The translations under genes were made by a program, and so were the position numbers. A stretch of DNA of 64,000 nt from Orientallactaga sibirica (taxonomy: Eukaryota; Chordata; Mammalia; Rodentia; Dipodidae), in the NCBI GenBank assembly GCA_036365145.1, contig JAEOAD010001422.1, forward strand, positions 1-64,000, read 5' to 3'. Numbering within the stretch: the stretch's first letter is position 1; each line of letters begins with the position of its first letter. Positions 23,565-35,214 of this stretch are shown here, in pieces. The notes under the pieces were generated by a model. The model was not told the origin of the DNA. It worked only from the letters and a program-made list of their open reading frames with translations, and did not search any database.

Positions 23565-24720
23565 ATATGTCAGAGGGAGAAGAGCATCACTGTGCGCTCT
23601 GCTGCCCTGGCCTTGCCCTCCATACACTCCTTGTTCTCTGTGTGGTTTTTCTTTGTTTGATTTTGAAATATGGTCTCCTATAACCCAGGCTGGACTCAAA
23701 GAAACCAGCTTGATGTCACATGCCTGTAAACTCAGAACTTGCAGCAGGCATGAGATAAAATGTTCAACATATGTACTGAGTATACAGACAGGTATGTGCC
23801 ACCGCCAGGTTCACTGCACTCACTTCTTTGTCTGCATTCCCTCTAGATCACCTTATCCAAACCCAGGGTCTCAAAAGTTGTAAAGTTCTCTGAACCATAT
23901 ATGCTGTCTCTCTACACTTTCCACTGGATGGCAGGTTTGAACATGTATGTGCTCATGAGGCACCTCTGAGGGTAACTGAAACAGGACAGTTGTTAACACT
24001 TGTCCCATTGACAGAACAGTTGCCTGGTTTGTGCAAGGCTGTGTGCTTGATCCTTAGCAATACACACACAAATACAGCCCTCTATCCCCCATCTGTTCTC
24101 CATGTATTCTCTATTCCATGCAAAGGTCTCCCTCTCTTTACTATATTCATGTCCAGACAACCTGAGTTATTATTATGAAGCACCATCTTAGCTCCCTTAG
24201 CAGTTTGGCACATGCTTCTCTGTAGCCTTGTTCACACTCACTAGTCACACACATTTTGTTAGTTCAGCGATAGAAATGGTGTATTCAGTAGTGGATCCAT
24301 TGTTTACTGGGATGTGTGAGACACTGGGTTCATGAACAAGTTCCCAGAAAAAAAAAAAAAAACTAATGCCTGAGTTAAACATACTACATAGCTGATTGAA
24401 TGTATAGAAAGACTGTGGTAATAGAAAGCTGCTTGTTACAGGTTTATAACCTAATTTTGTTGGGTTACCTTCCGTCCCATAGATAGTACTTATAGTCTAC
24501 CTCACCACTTGATCTAACATTGTCATTACTATCAGGTAAAATTCTTATTGGAATGTTCAAAGGAACATCTTAGTTTCCACGAACCCATAGGCTAAGGATA
24601 GCATCACAAAACACCTTAGGCCTCCAGCAGAGACTTCTCTGCTTTGAAAATTCCTCCTTGATGTTTCCATTAATGTACTTAAAATCCCTAGATTTATAAC
24701 TTTTTCATTCTATTACCATA
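23565..24720. other. unassigned sequence with SINE scraps
   Basis: Scraps include a possible antisense B1 piece at about 23640-23700, a possible ID head at about 24000-24080 and an A-run near 24348. No gene was recognised. Confidence 0.4.
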
Positions 24721-24727
24721 AATATTC

Positions 24728-24870
24728 CATGAGTCAGGTAGAGTGGCCCACATTTTTACTCCCAGTACAAAAAGAGGCCAAATTAGGAAGATCACTATGA
24801 GTTTGAGGCTATCTTGGTTGACAGATTGAGTTCCAGGTCAGCCAGGCTAGAGTGAGAGCAGGCTTAAGAA
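24728..24870 (+). mobile_element. old B1-like SINE
   Basis: The order gtcaggtagagtggcccaca, gagtttgaggctatctt, gttccaggtcagccaggcta is that of a diverged B1 element. Confidence 0.68.
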
Positions 24871-24879
24871 ATGAAACCA

Positions 24880-26318
24880 AAAAAATCTGAAAATTTTACC
24901 ATGTTGAAACATCATATTTGATGTAACCTAGACTGTTCCCAGGCCATCAGCTCTCAGAATTGTCTCAGAATAAAGTATTCTTTATGCACTTGAGGTAAGA
25001 ACTGGTGTTTGACATCTCAACACCACAATATTAAAAGAAAATGAAAATGAAAAATCAGCATGCTCCCCTGAGAGGTTCAGGTTCTTTCACATGTCCATAC
25101 CACTGCACTTGACATTCTCATCACCCTACTGATAATTTGAGTCAGATACACTTAGTTTTGAAAATGACATGCAAACTGCAGGGTGCTCAGCAACATCCCT
25201 GTACCCACCCACAAGATCAGGTGCAGCACTGTATGCCCCACCCTCAATTAAATAATAAAAAATGACCCCTGGCATCACAAAATATCTGTGGAATGGTTAA
25301 AGCAAACTTATTCCTCCTGAGATCAACACCAGCAACACAGTCTGTACCATTTTTCTGGTATTACCAGACCAGTTCAGGGAGAAGAACAGGGGCTACATGG
25401 AAATTGGAGACATGCTGTGACTTTGGTTTAATTCTGTCAGGGAAGGAGCTGGAGAACTGCAAGTGGCCAGCAAGTGAACAACTGAAAGACAGGTCCGAGC
25501 CTCAATCTGATGAAACAGGCAAGAAAGCACAGGCCAGAGTGGAGAAGAAAATCAGGGCTCAGAGTAGGCTGGATTACCCACTTTCTCACATCATGCCAAT
25601 AAGAGTAATAAAGGGAAAATAGAGACATGTTTTATATAAACTTTTGATCTAGTTGTAATCTAAACAGAGATTCAGAGGAATGCAAGGGCTACTGGCTTTG
25701 GTGTATATGAAACCCTCACTACATGGAGAGAAGAGTCCAGAAGTCCACAAGGAGACATATAGAACCAGTAACACCTTAAATTTCAGAGTCATGACTGATT
25801 ACTCGACCAATAAAATTTGAAATGATTGCCGTTCTTTCCCCTTTTATGTTTACTGTAAGCTATAGATGAAATATCAGATATCTCTAAGAATCCTTTCTTA
25901 TCCCAAATTTCCAATTCTCTCAATATAGCATAGGTTCAAGGTTGAATTCTTGTCTTTGCTACTTGCCTCTGAAAGCACAAGTATCAAGGACAGAGCTCTG
26001 GTTTCAGAAACACAGGGTGACTGGTACAGATGACAGTTGTGGGAAGAAAAGTCAGGAGATTCTGAAGTCACCAGTCAGTGGGGTGAGAGGGAAATGATGA
26101 CCAGATACTTCATACACAAAGCCAATGTCTCCTGGATTAGACCCTCAAGAGATAGATGCATCAGAGACCTGAGGATTGTCCCTGCTTCCCAGGCAGTGTG
26201 AGCTTGGCTCCCTGCTTCTCCACCTGGTTATTCTTTCCTCCCCATTAACATGATGACCAGACATAGTTCTGAGAACCAACCCAGCACCAATTTCCAGAAT
26301 GGGGAAGGTGGGTTAAGA
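24880..26318. other. unassigned sequence
   Basis: A 109-codon frame on + (25293-25622) was examined and shows no recognisable domain or gene context. Nothing else was seen. Confidence 0.35.
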
Positions 26319-26330
26319 ATGGTCACTCAA

Positions 26331-26490
26331 AGCCAGGCGTGGTGGCGCATGCCTTTAATCACAACACTCAGGAGGTAGAGGTAGGAGGATTGCCATGAGT
26401 TCGAGGCCACTCTGAGATGATATAGTGAATTCCAGGTCAGCCTTAGCTAGAGTGAGACCCTACCTCAAAAACAAACAAACAAAAAAGAAA
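26331..26490 (+). mobile_element. B1-like SINE with target-site duplication
   Basis: agccaggcgtggtggcgcat is followed by a full B1 body and an aaacaaacaaac tail. ggtcactc flanks it at 26321-26328 and 26491-26498. Confidence 0.94.
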
Positions 26491-26499
26491 GGTCACTCT

Positions 26500-27830
26500 T
26501 CCAGCACAAGGCATGTGCCTCTCCTTCTTATAAGGAAGACCACACCTACCTACTTCTATCCTGGTCGTCTGAATTCCACACACTCCATGTCCAGTGCCTG
26601 GCTTTTCAGATCTTATTGCTAACACAGAGTGCCATCTCCAGAGTAGAAGCCCAGGGCCCAGCTTCTCAGGATGTCCTCACTCTGAGAAATGGGGTGATGG
26701 GTTTGTTTGTCTTTGGAGCTCTACCCAATGGTTGTCTCCTTTCTCCTGTCCAGGTGGCTGGGAAGCCACATCATACTTACGATCTTCATGTAGGTCCTAG
26801 GCCACCCTGCCTGTTGTCTCATATTTTGGATACGTTATTCGGGCCACCTTGTTTACTATATCACAGAAAACATCCTTGTTCAGGGAGGTTTGATATGTGC
26901 CATTTCAGGAAGGTCAGTACATCTCACACCCACATATCAAATGAAGGATCTAAGGAGATTGTTAAAGGTATTTCCTTGCAAACTTTACAGCTCCTGTTCA
27001 ATTCCCCACCATCCACATAAAGGCACATGCACACAGCATACCCACTCCAAGTCAATGAGAAGTGGAGGCAGGAGATCCAGAAGCTTGCAGGCCAGTGAGA
27101 ATGGTGCCCATGAAGCAGATAAAACAAACCAATAGCACACCCAGTAAAACAAGTGAAGCCCTGTGTCAAGCAAAGTGGAAGTTGTCCTCAGACCTCCACA
27201 TGTACTCTGGGGCATGCACATGCTAATTCACACAGAAGATACTTGAATCACATCCTTTCTCTCTTTAATGGCATCTTCTAAGTTACTATATACATGCTGA
27301 GTATCACATTAACAAACCAATCCTGAAGATCTCATCCAAATAACAGGTTAGTTATCTCTGATCCTGGAATACTCTGAACTTCCTTTCCATTCAATAACTA
27401 ACCTAGTCTTCCGTTCATGAAGTGTCAGGATTTTCCTGACACCAGCCTGCCCCTCCCAAACTGTCATTTCTTCACAGGTCTAGTGACCCTCTAACAATCT
27501 CTACCTGCCTATCACCATGGTGCCTTAGGTAAACACCTTCTCCCAAATTAGAGTGAACTTATTAAACTTAGGACAATCTCACTTTACTTAATCACATTCA
27601 GTAGTGTCGGATATTCATTTCTCACATCCCAAAGGCTCTTAAAATTTTGGGTTAAGGCCAGAGGCTAGTAAAGCCAAGACCTCACTTAATTCTCCTTCCT
27701 GCTTTTCCTTCTAGCATTTAGTACCTAACACTGTTGGTTTTTATTTCTGTCCATATACACAGGAAAATGAAGGTAATGTCTGTAAGCACACCACACTGAG
27801 ATTAGAAAATCGACATGGAGAGGTGAAGAC
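26500..27830. other. unassigned sequence
   Basis: A weak ID-like trace lies at about 26960-27060 (ccatccacataaaggcacat). No exon or other feature was recognised. Confidence 0.35.
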
Positions 27831-27974
27831 ACTTGTGTGTGGCACGCTGAAACTGGGTCTGGGCTGAGGCCAGGTAAGGACCAATGGTACTTGCAGTGCC
27901 ACCAGGGAGTTCAGGTGGTCCCACTACTTGGCCTGACCCCCCTACCTGATGGGGAGACGTCTGACTTGCAAGCA

Positions 27975-28440
27975 GATCACCATGGTCACCTCCTCCACCA
28001 CCATCTCACCAGACAGAGGATCAGGAAAATGAACTCTGCTGCTTCCTCCTCACCATTTGCACCTCCCTGCCTTTAAGTTTAAATTTCCCCAGTGCTCTGG
28101 TAGTGGTGCAGCATTATCATTTCACAGGTTGGTCCAACTTTCCTGGCCATGTGGGAGGAGGACCAGAACCATCCACCCTTCCTGACAGGAGGGCAGCTCG
28201 CAGAGGGGAGTGGGATGCAGCTGTACTGAAGCAGGGCCTTTGCAGCTCACAGGGATCTTTCCTCCCACCTACCCATAGAGCAGATGCAAGATTCCTGGAG
28301 CCTGAGGAGGCCTCATGGGAAAAGGTGATGCCTGGCCAGAAGATTTCACAGGCCCACTGTGTGTGCCTAACAACAGGATGGTCCACCCACACGGATTGAC
28401 CACACTCAGGCCTGGGTTCTGCAGCCCTGCCCAGATTCCC
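27975..28440. repeat. local repeat block, copy A
   Basis: This block shares ordered words with 29262-29745: cacctcctccaccaccatc, gaactctgctgcttcctc, ctgcctttaagtttaaa and gcagctgtactgaagcagg. Its last 180 bp match 30230-30400 instead (gaggaggcctcatgg; ccagaagattt; gattgaccacactcaggcc). It is therefore a piece of a locally duplicated unit, not a gene with a visible product. Confidence 0.75.
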
Positions 28441-28905
28441 TTGCTCTTCCTTCCTTTCTTCCTCCCTTTCTTGTCTTGCATTTGTCTTCTTTTCTCCCCT
28501 TCCTTCTTTCTCCACCAGTCTGCTCTTTCCCTCTATTCCTTTCTCCCTTCTTCCTTATTTCCCTCCTTCACTCCCTCTTTCCTTCTTTCCATTCTTCTCA
28601 GTTCACCCCTTTTCCTTCCATCCTTTTATTCTCCTCCCTTTCCCCCTCTTTTTCCTTCCTTCTTTCCTTTCTTCTCCTCCTTTTCGTCCTCTTTTTCCTT
28701 CCCATGTTCATTCCTTTCCTCCATTATTCACCCTTTCCCCTTTTTTTAACCTTCCTTCCCTTCCTTCCTTCCTTCTTCCCATTTATCACCCTTTTTCCTT
28801 TTTACCCTCTTTCCTTTGCCCCCCTCTTTCTTCCCTGTCTCCCTTTCTTCTTTCCTTTCCTTCCTCTCTTTATCTCCTCCTCTCCTTTCCTTTTTGCTCT
28901 TGTTT
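28440..28905 (+). repeat. long polypyrimidine tract
   Basis: About 465 bp of almost pure C and T on +, made of imperfect ccttcctt/tttctcc words. Such tracts can form triplex (H-DNA) structures. A second tract lies at 30390-30700, in each case right after the 'ctgcagccctgcc' word. Confidence 0.93.
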
Positions 28906-28995
28906 TCAGACAGACTCTATATAGTCCAGACCTGCCCTCAAACCTTGAAGCTCCTACCTCAGCCTCCCACTGGGGTTACAGGAATGCACCACGTC
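28905..28995 (-). mobile_element. antisense B1-like fragment
   Basis: cctaccagcctccc-type words (gctcctacctcagcctccca, ggggttacaggaatgcacca) after a T-rich lead identify a reversed old B1 element. Confidence 0.6.
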
Positions 28996-29061
28996 CAGAT
29001 TTTGGGGAGGAGGGCATGTATGTGCACTCGCATGAACGCAGGCGCATGTGTGCATACATAC

Positions 29062-29064
29062 TTT

Positions 29065-29096
<32 letters not shown>

Positions 29097-29106
29097 GTTT
29101 GTGTGT
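29062..29106. repeat. (GT)n microsatellite, interrupted
   Basis: Alternating gt units with single-base interruptions. Confidence 0.9.
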
Positions 29107-29129
29107 ATGTGAACTCATGTTCTAGGGCC

Positions 29130-29745
29130 TTGCGCTGGAGCTGGGTGTGGGCCCTGTCAGCCCTTTGCCTGGCTTTCTCGCAGCGCCTCCCGGGGATCCC
29201 CGTGACCCCTCGGCCCAGCACAATCTTCCTACCTGCTGCCGAGCGCTCTCATTCGGCCCCAGACTCGCCATGGCCACCTCCTCCGCCATCCCGCAGGATG
29301 GAGGCTCCTGAAAGTGAACTCTGCTGCTTCCTCTGCACTGCTCCTCACGCTGTCCTGCCTTTCAGTTTACAATTCGCTGAGCAGTTTCCCTGCACACAGG
29401 GATGCACACAGGATGTCACCACCGACCCCTCTGTCCTGCTGTGCTGCTGGAGAGAGGCTCAGGAGAAAGAACTCTGCTGCTCCCGCCTTTTTGAAGATTA
29501 CAACTGCCATAAGGTCGCTCTGGTTGAGTCGCAGCATTGTGATGTCACGGGCAGTTCCACCTGCCTACAATGCGGGGGAGGCCGGAGCCGCCCAACAGTC
29601 AGGAGGGGAGGGCGGCTGGCAGAAGATGAGTGGGCTGCAGCTGTACTGGAGCAGGGACTTTGCAACTAAGAGAGCTTGTGCACACCCCAAGTATGCAGAA
29701 AGCAAATGCAATAGCTTCTGGGACCTGAGGTGCAGCTGTGTGTAC
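29130..29745. repeat. local repeat block, copy B, with a CpG-rich start
   Basis: From 29130 to about 29300 the sequence is GC-rich, with roughly a dozen CpG dinucleotides (counted by eye), unusual for this window. The block then matches copy A from 29262 on. A CpG-rich duplicated piece may be a remnant of a promoter or an exon, but no product is visible: the long open frame across it starts in the polypyrimidine tract. Confidence 0.6.
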
Positions 29746-29749
29746 TGAC

Positions 29750-30050
29750 AGACCACCAGCTTCCACCAACCCAAGGTTTAAGAATGTCATCAGATAGCAT
29801 GTGAAGACTATGGTGGAGATTTCCCTGCTTTGCTAAAACCTGCCTACCTGATGGTCAACCAATGTATTTGAAAATTGCCTTGATTATGACTTGACTTATG
29901 TAACTATGAAAATTTCATGAACTGTTAACACATTTAGACAGGGAATTTTGGGTAACCTTAATCTGTGTTCCTGGGCCATGGTCACTCATATTTGGCCCTG
30001 GACTAAACTATCTCTAATCCCCTTTGAGGTGAGAGCTGCGTCTTTTGCAT
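29750..30050 (+). other. possible LTR fragment between repeat copies
   Basis: The stretch ends 'cccctttgaggtgagagctg', which reminds me of rodent LTR ends. No TG...CA boundaries or target-site repeat were found, so this is a weak suggestion. Confidence 0.3.
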
Positions 30051-30054
30051 AATA

Positions 30055-30390
30055 CTCAGGTGCAGCTATGCTTAAGCAGGGACTTTGCAGCTCACAGAGC
30101 TTGTGTCCCACCCCTCACATACCCAGAGAGCAGATGCAGGGGTTCCTGGTACCCAGGGTGCAGCTATAATAAAACAGAAGTTTTGCAGCTCACAGCGTTT
30201 GTGCTCTGTGCCACCCCTCCCCGCACTTACCGAGATAACAGGTGGGGAGACTCCTCAGGCTTGAGGAGGCCTGGTGTGATGGTGTGACTCCTGGGGCCAG
30301 AAGATCCCATAAGGCCCACGGTGTGTGCATGAAACACTATGGTCAGCCCACAGGGATTGACTGTGCTCAGGCCAGGGATCTGCAGCCCTG
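30055..30390. repeat. local repeat block, copy C
   Basis: It holds gcagctatgcttaagcagg, then ttgcagctcacagagcttgt, and a shortened second version at about 30160-30200, followed by a tail matching 28265-28440. It is thus the third, internally doubled, copy of the local unit. Confidence 0.72.
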
Positions 30391-30700
30391 CCCTCCTTCC
30401 CTTTTCCTTCCTTTGTTCCTTCCTTCCTCTTCCCATTCTTCTCCATTTTCCTCTTTTTTCTCACACTTTTCTTCTCTCCCTTACTCCTGCCTTCATTTCT
30501 CTACTTCCTTTCACTCGTCTCTTCTCTCCTCTTTTTCAACCTTCCATCCTGCCACTTTTAACCCTTTCCCCCTTTTTCTCCCTTCCTTTCTATTCTTCTC
30601 CCTTTACCACTCATTTTCTTCCTTCCTTTCTTCTCTTCCCTTCCCCCTTTTCTTCTTCCCTCCTTTCCTCTTCCCTTTCTCCCTTTATCTCTGGCTTGCT
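30390..30700 (+). repeat. second polypyrimidine tract
   Basis: About 310 bp of C/T-rich sequence on +, placed after copy C exactly as the first tract follows copy A. The tract therefore belongs to the duplicated unit. Confidence 0.9.
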
Positions 30701-30704
30701 CTGA

Positions 30705-31740
30705 GCTCAAGGCTGGTGAGGACTCCATCTTATGTCTCCTCTGTGCAGTCAAAATATTACCTTCCTCCCTGCAAAGTTCTGGCACACAGGAAAGGCACAA
30801 GATAGACATGAAAAGCTGGGATGGAGAAGTGTGTTTGTATGTGTGTGTGTGTGCACATGTGTTGAGAGTGATGAGATGGAAAGCAGCCCTGAGATTAGGT
30901 ACAATATCTCACCAACAGAAGTGCATCCACAACAGTGTGGAATGTATACTTACATTGTATATTTACATTATATGTATAATTACAAGGGACGAACCCCACA
31001 GGGAAGTTCCTATCTTTATGATGTCTGAAGGGATTTTTAAATAGTACAGAAGCTTTACAGCACCTAGTGATGTGGCCTTGGCTGCCCTGTCAGCCCCTTT
31101 CAAAGGAGTAGCAGAGACAAAGCACCCAGTAAAGGTTAATTACAAGTAGCTGGGCGCTGCTGCTCCTACCAGGCCCAGGAGCCTGAGGGAAGTGAGGGGA
31201 AATGAGTGGGAAGACTACACAGGAGCTTAGGTGGAGGTGAGGTATTTGGGGAAGCCCCTCCTGGGGAAACTAGACAGGGCTTGGCCAGGGAAGGTACTGG
31301 GATGAGAGTGCTGATCTCAGACATTTATCTCTCACTGTTTAAGGCCTCTGGCTGGAATGATGATTGGAAAAGTCCCTCAGTGGGCTCTGGAGACAACACA
31401 CTTGTTGAATGCCCAGCGTGGGGAGGAAAGTGGCTCTTGCACATGGGATATTTTGTAAGAAACATCTAGAAGCAGGAATTCAGGCTAGAGACATGGGAGC
31501 CATAGCTTCATGTGTGGTGTAGGTGAAACCTGGATTCTGGGCAGCTGCTTACAAACTGGAGGTGATCCCAGCTCAGAGCTAAGTCCAGGCAGACATTGAG
31601 CTCAATGAATCTTACTCTTGAGGTCTATAGATTTGGAGGCAGACATGTGGGAGGTATGATGTGGGCATGGGCAATTGCAGTAATGGGAAGTGGTCTGGGA
31701 TACAGGAGGACTTCATGGAGGACAAGGCTGGGGAGCTGTG
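30705..31740. other. unassigned sequence with a short GT run
   Basis: A short (GT)n run lies near 30838-30852. No exon or repeat family was recognised otherwise. Confidence 0.35.
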
Positions 31741-31744
31741 CAGA

Positions 31745-32080
31745 TGGGCACAGTGACACTCACCTGTTATCCCAGCACTCAGGAAGCAGAGACAGGAGCA
31801 TCATAGGTTCAAAGGCAGCCTGGTATATGTATAGCAAGACCTGGTCCCAAAAATTGTTCTTGGCAGTGAGGCCGATCAGTTAGTGTTTGCCTTCTAAGCC
31901 TAAAGACCTGAGTTCAATCCACAGAACCCATATAAGAGAGCCAGGTGTGGTGCCACAGGCTTGTAATGCTAGCACTGGGGAGGTGAGATAGGAGAGTCCC
32001 TGGGGCTGAGTGGCCAGCCAGTCTGGCATATTTGGTGAGTTCTAGGCCAGTCAGAGACACTATCTCAAAAACTGCTAATG
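31745..32080 (+). mobile_element. old B1-like and ID-B1 composite SINEs
   Basis: ttatcccagcactcaggaag (31768) marks a B1-like element to about 31860. A second element starts near 31868 with a tRNA-like head (tgagttcaatccacagaacc) and has a B1-like second half (gccaggtgtggtgccaca). Both are diverged. Confidence 0.65.
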
Positions 32081-32204
32081 GAATTCCTGGGAATAACACA
32101 TAAAATTGTCTTTCATCCCCACTGCCTGTGTGCATGTATGCTTGCATACACACATGCACTGCACACACGAAAACATAGAAATACACATCCACACACATAT
32201 CTCA

Positions 32205-32428
32205 GGTTTTTTATTTTCATTAATTTTATTTATTTACAAGCAGAGAGAGGTAGAGAGAAGACAGACAGACAAATGGGCTAAGCACTCCAGGTCCCTGATC
32301 CACTACAAACGAATTCCAGACACATGTGCCACTATGTGAATCTCACTTTAGGTGGGTTGAGGTAATCAAACCTGTGTTTTAGGCTTTTCAGGCAATCACC
32401 TTAACCAGCAAACCATCTCTCCACCCCC
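32205..32428 (-). mobile_element. ID-like SINE, antisense
   Basis: It begins with a reversed A/T tail (tttattttcattaattttat), has the gagagaggtagagagaagac block and ends aaccatctctccacccc, the reversed head. Confidence 0.9.
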
Positions 32429-32429
32429 T

Positions 32430-33090
32430 CTATCACATTTTTAACAAAAAAAGCATCATTGGGTGAGAGAAACTGATACTGGGAGATATATCTGTTTAAA
32501 GCAGGTTTAGGGTGAGTAGGAGACCCAGGAAGACAAGAAGAGTCACCCTGAGATCCTGTCCATGGACAGATCTTATAGAACAAAAAGCCCAAAGATTTTT
32601 CTGAGAACAGTCTGGAAACTTTTAGCAGGTGAACAGGCAAGATTATGGCTGAGCAGCATGTGGCGGGATTACTGAAAAAATAACCCTCCCTAGGGCCCAA
32701 GGTCAGAAATGAGCCCATCTGGGCCACAGAGAAAAGTGGCCTGGACTGGGATGAAGTGACTGGGCCTGCAGCAGGTACCTAGCCCCGCATGTTGGACACT
32801 CTGAAGACTTCTTGTCTTGATTGAGAAATGCCCTAATTATCCAGAGTTTTCCGTAGGTACCAAGAGGGTTGGGCTGTCACTCAGAATTGTGATGCTTTGA
32901 GACTTGAGTCCTAGCTCTGGTTCTAGCTGACCTCTTGAGAAAGTGACAATGGGTCCCCTACAGGTACCAAGCAGAGCCTGGAAGAGAGTAGAAGGTGGAG
33001 CCTGCTCCAGTGCCTTCTCAATGTTCAATCAGACTCATAACAAGGAGTATAAATAGGTTGAGAGGCTTTGAGGGGATTAACAGAGCACAG
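32430..33090. other. unassigned sequence
   Basis: No repeat or exon was recognised. Confidence 0.35.
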
Positions 33091-33106
33091 GAAAATTATC
33101 CAAGGA

Positions 33107-33305
33107 GGGCTGCAGAGATGGCAGTTAAGGTGCTTGCTTGCAAAGCTTGATGGCCTGGGCTCAGTTCCCCAATATCCAGGTAAACCAGATGCACAAAGTG
33201 GTTTGTGTATCTGGAGTTTGCTCACGGTTGCAAGAAACCCTCGTGCATCCTGCTACACACATTCTCTCTCTCGCATGGAAATAAGTGAATAAAAATATTT
33301 CTAAA
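33107..33305 (+). mobile_element. ID-like SINE
   Basis: A gggctgcagagatggcagtt head, a gctcagttccccaatatcca block and a tctctctctcgcatgg end are followed by an A-rich tail. gaaaattatccaagga on the left and gaaaattattcaagga on the right suggest a target-site duplication with one difference. Confidence 0.9.
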
Positions 33306-33696
33306 AGAAAATTATTCAAGGAGACCTCCGAGGCTGCACATATTGTCATCATTCTCCATGGCTGTCATGGCATGTCACCTTGCCTGGAGATGTGACTTGC
33401 TGCCCCCTGTATATATACCTGAGTGTATGTCATGTGACCTCAGGCAAGGCTTTTCCCTCTCTGAGCCTCAGCTTCTCTGTCTAGATTGCTGTGGTCTTGA
33501 AATGAGGGACTGAGTGTGGAGCTTCCCAGCATGCTGAATTCCAGTAAGCACCGAGACACAGTAGACCACAGGGCTGGGGGTTTGAGGAGCACCAAATGGG
33601 GTTCTTGTGGCAGCAGATGTCAGGAGAACCCCTTGGGGAAAGGTATGTGGCCATCTGGACAGGGTAGATCATGGCTGCTCAGGGTTCATGTCTCTG

Positions 33697-33780
33697 TCAG
33701 CACTTCACCATCATGGAGCAGAATCAGGATGGTTTCATTGACAAGGAGGACAGGAGGAACACCTTTACTGCACTGGGTGG
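33697..33780 (+). pseudogene. myosin regulatory light chain EF-hand exon, decayed
   Basis: After a plausible acceptor (tctctgtcag) the + frame reads FTIMEQNQDGFIDKED and on to a TFTALG end, the first EF-hand of myosin regulatory light chains (MYL2, MYLPF and MYL10 family). The first loop position is Glu where the family has Asp, and the helix after the loop has changes such as RRN. The exon ends at a GT (33781). With 33956-34015 it keeps gene-like exon-intron spacing, so this is not a processed copy. By resemblance MYL10 is my first guess, but the family is similar throughout. Confidence 0.72.
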
Positions 33781-33955
33781 ATGATGTAGTAATGGGGAAA
33801 ACTTGGAGCTGTGGGGGGGGGAGATGTTGCTGTGTGTAGGCCACCAATCAGGAATAGGTGACTGGGGATGTACGAAGGTCAGGGCATTGATTGATGGGCT
33901 GTGAGCTTAGTGTTCTTCTGTGCACAACATACTTCTGCCCCACTTCCCTCCTCCA

Positions 33956-34015
33956 GGTTGCATCAATGTCAAAAATGAGGAGTTCTAGGGCCCATCACCA
34001 TGTTTAGGGAGAAAC
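33956..34015 (+). pseudogene. next myosin regulatory light chain exon, broken
   Basis: After ctcctccag the frame reads CINVKNEEF and then an in-frame stop. A few bases later it reads GPITMFREKL and a second stop, where the family exon is longer. An internal deletion of about 10 codons and two stops show that it is dead. The next exons of the family were searched for up to 40 kb and were not seen. Confidence 0.72.
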
Positions 34016-34019
34016 TTTA

Positions 34020-34250
34020 GGGTGATGGAGGCACTCAGGAGGTGAGGGAGGGGCTGGGGATAGGTAGTAGACATGTCTCCTTATGGGGGTTTACAGAAGC
34101 ACAGTTGAGAACCTGGTGTGCCTCTCTCCAAGCACCATCCCCTGGAAGCACACACCAACCCAGGCCCTGCATCAGTTTCCTCCTAGGCTCATTACCCACA
34201 ATCAAGACAGGACCTTACACTTCCTTCCTACTACAATTCCACCCCTGCTT
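34020..34250. other. unassigned sequence
   Basis: Sequence after the myosin light-chain relic; no further exon was recognised. Confidence 0.35.
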
Positions 34251-34392
34251 TTTTTGAGGCAGGGTCTCATGCTAGCCCAGGCTGACCTGGAATTCACTGT
34301 GTAGTCTCAGGCAGGCCTCAAAATCACATTGATCCTCCTACCTCAGCCTCCTGAATGCTGGCATTAAAGACATGTGCCATCATTCCCAGCTT
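34250..34392 (-). mobile_element. B1-like SINE, antisense
   Basis: ttttttgaggcagggtctca leads into agcccaggctgacctggaat and ends ccatcattcccagc, a reversed B1 body. Confidence 0.9.
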
Positions 34393-34394
34393 AT

Positions 34395-34945
34395 TTACCT
34401 CATCTACCTTCCTCTTTTGTCTCTCTGCCCCCTGTTGATGGTGAGTGACAGGCAGAGAAGAGCTATGGGGAAAGTGATTCTAAAAACCACTGTAGCTGAC
34501 TGAGCCAATTTCCAGACAAGTTACCTCGTCCAATTCTGTAGTCACCACTGTCCCACTGAAAGGATCAGAGAGCTGTGTTCACCAATACGGAGTCTGAGCA
34601 TGCTCAGAGAGGTCAGGATGGTTGTTCCAGGTGCCCTGAGAAAAGAATAACTGTAATGGAGACACTAACAGTCTCCTGGACTCGATACCCTGTCTGGGAC
34701 TAGAAAATGGGGGCATCTCTGTTCCCTTTCTCTCCTGACTCTGGCACATCCTCTGTATGGTCATCTCCAAGTTGGAGGTTTCTGTGACTGAAAGGGTCGG
34801 ACTGGGCTGTGGCTGTACAGGGAGGTAGGCAGTGTGGTCACCTTCCCCTCAGGCTGCCCCTGGCTGGCCCTGGAGATCAATATCTGGACTCCCACACACT
34901 GCAGGGTGATCTTGGGTGTCTGAGTTGCTGGTCACACCTTAATAT
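34395..34945. other. unassigned sequence
   Basis: Nothing was recognised. Confidence 0.35.
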
Positions 34946-34949
34946 TTCT

Positions 34950-35212
34950 GTAGAGTGCTTGTCTAGAATCTCCCAGAGAGGAGCTTGGGTGTGGCTCATC
35001 AATACAGCACTTACCTAAGTTCCCCCAGTGAGAGGCTGAGGTCTGGCTCAGTTATAGAGCTCCTGTCTAGAAAACCCCAGTGTGGCAGTGTGGGGTGGCT
35101 CAGTGGCAGAGCACTTGCCTGACTCCTCCACTGAGGGGCTGGGGTGTGGCTTAGTGTAAGAGTTTCTGCATAGATTACCCACTGAGGAGCTATGGGCATA
35201 GCCTATAAGGAG
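34950..35212 (+). repeat. tandem array of ID-like tRNA-derived units
   Basis: About five imperfect units of 50-54 bp follow one another, each holding a version of gtgtggctcagtggcagagc, then acttgcct, then an aatcccccagtgaggggct linker. The unit is the 5' (box A) part of an ID-type element repeated head-to-tail without its 3' part. Similar arrays lie at 36862-37050 (reversed) and 41095-41262. Confidence 0.85.
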
Positions 35213-35214
35213 GC

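Noticed and set aside
28476..29669. 397-codon open frame on +
   Set aside because: It runs through the polypyrimidine tract (so it is F, S, P and L only at first), an antisense B1 and a (GT)n run. No domain, start context or splice evidence supports a gene.
34950..35212. Cluster of tRNA genes
   Set aside because: The tRNA-like box A words belong to ID-like SINE heads. No complete tRNA with an acceptor stem and anticodon arm can be drawn.
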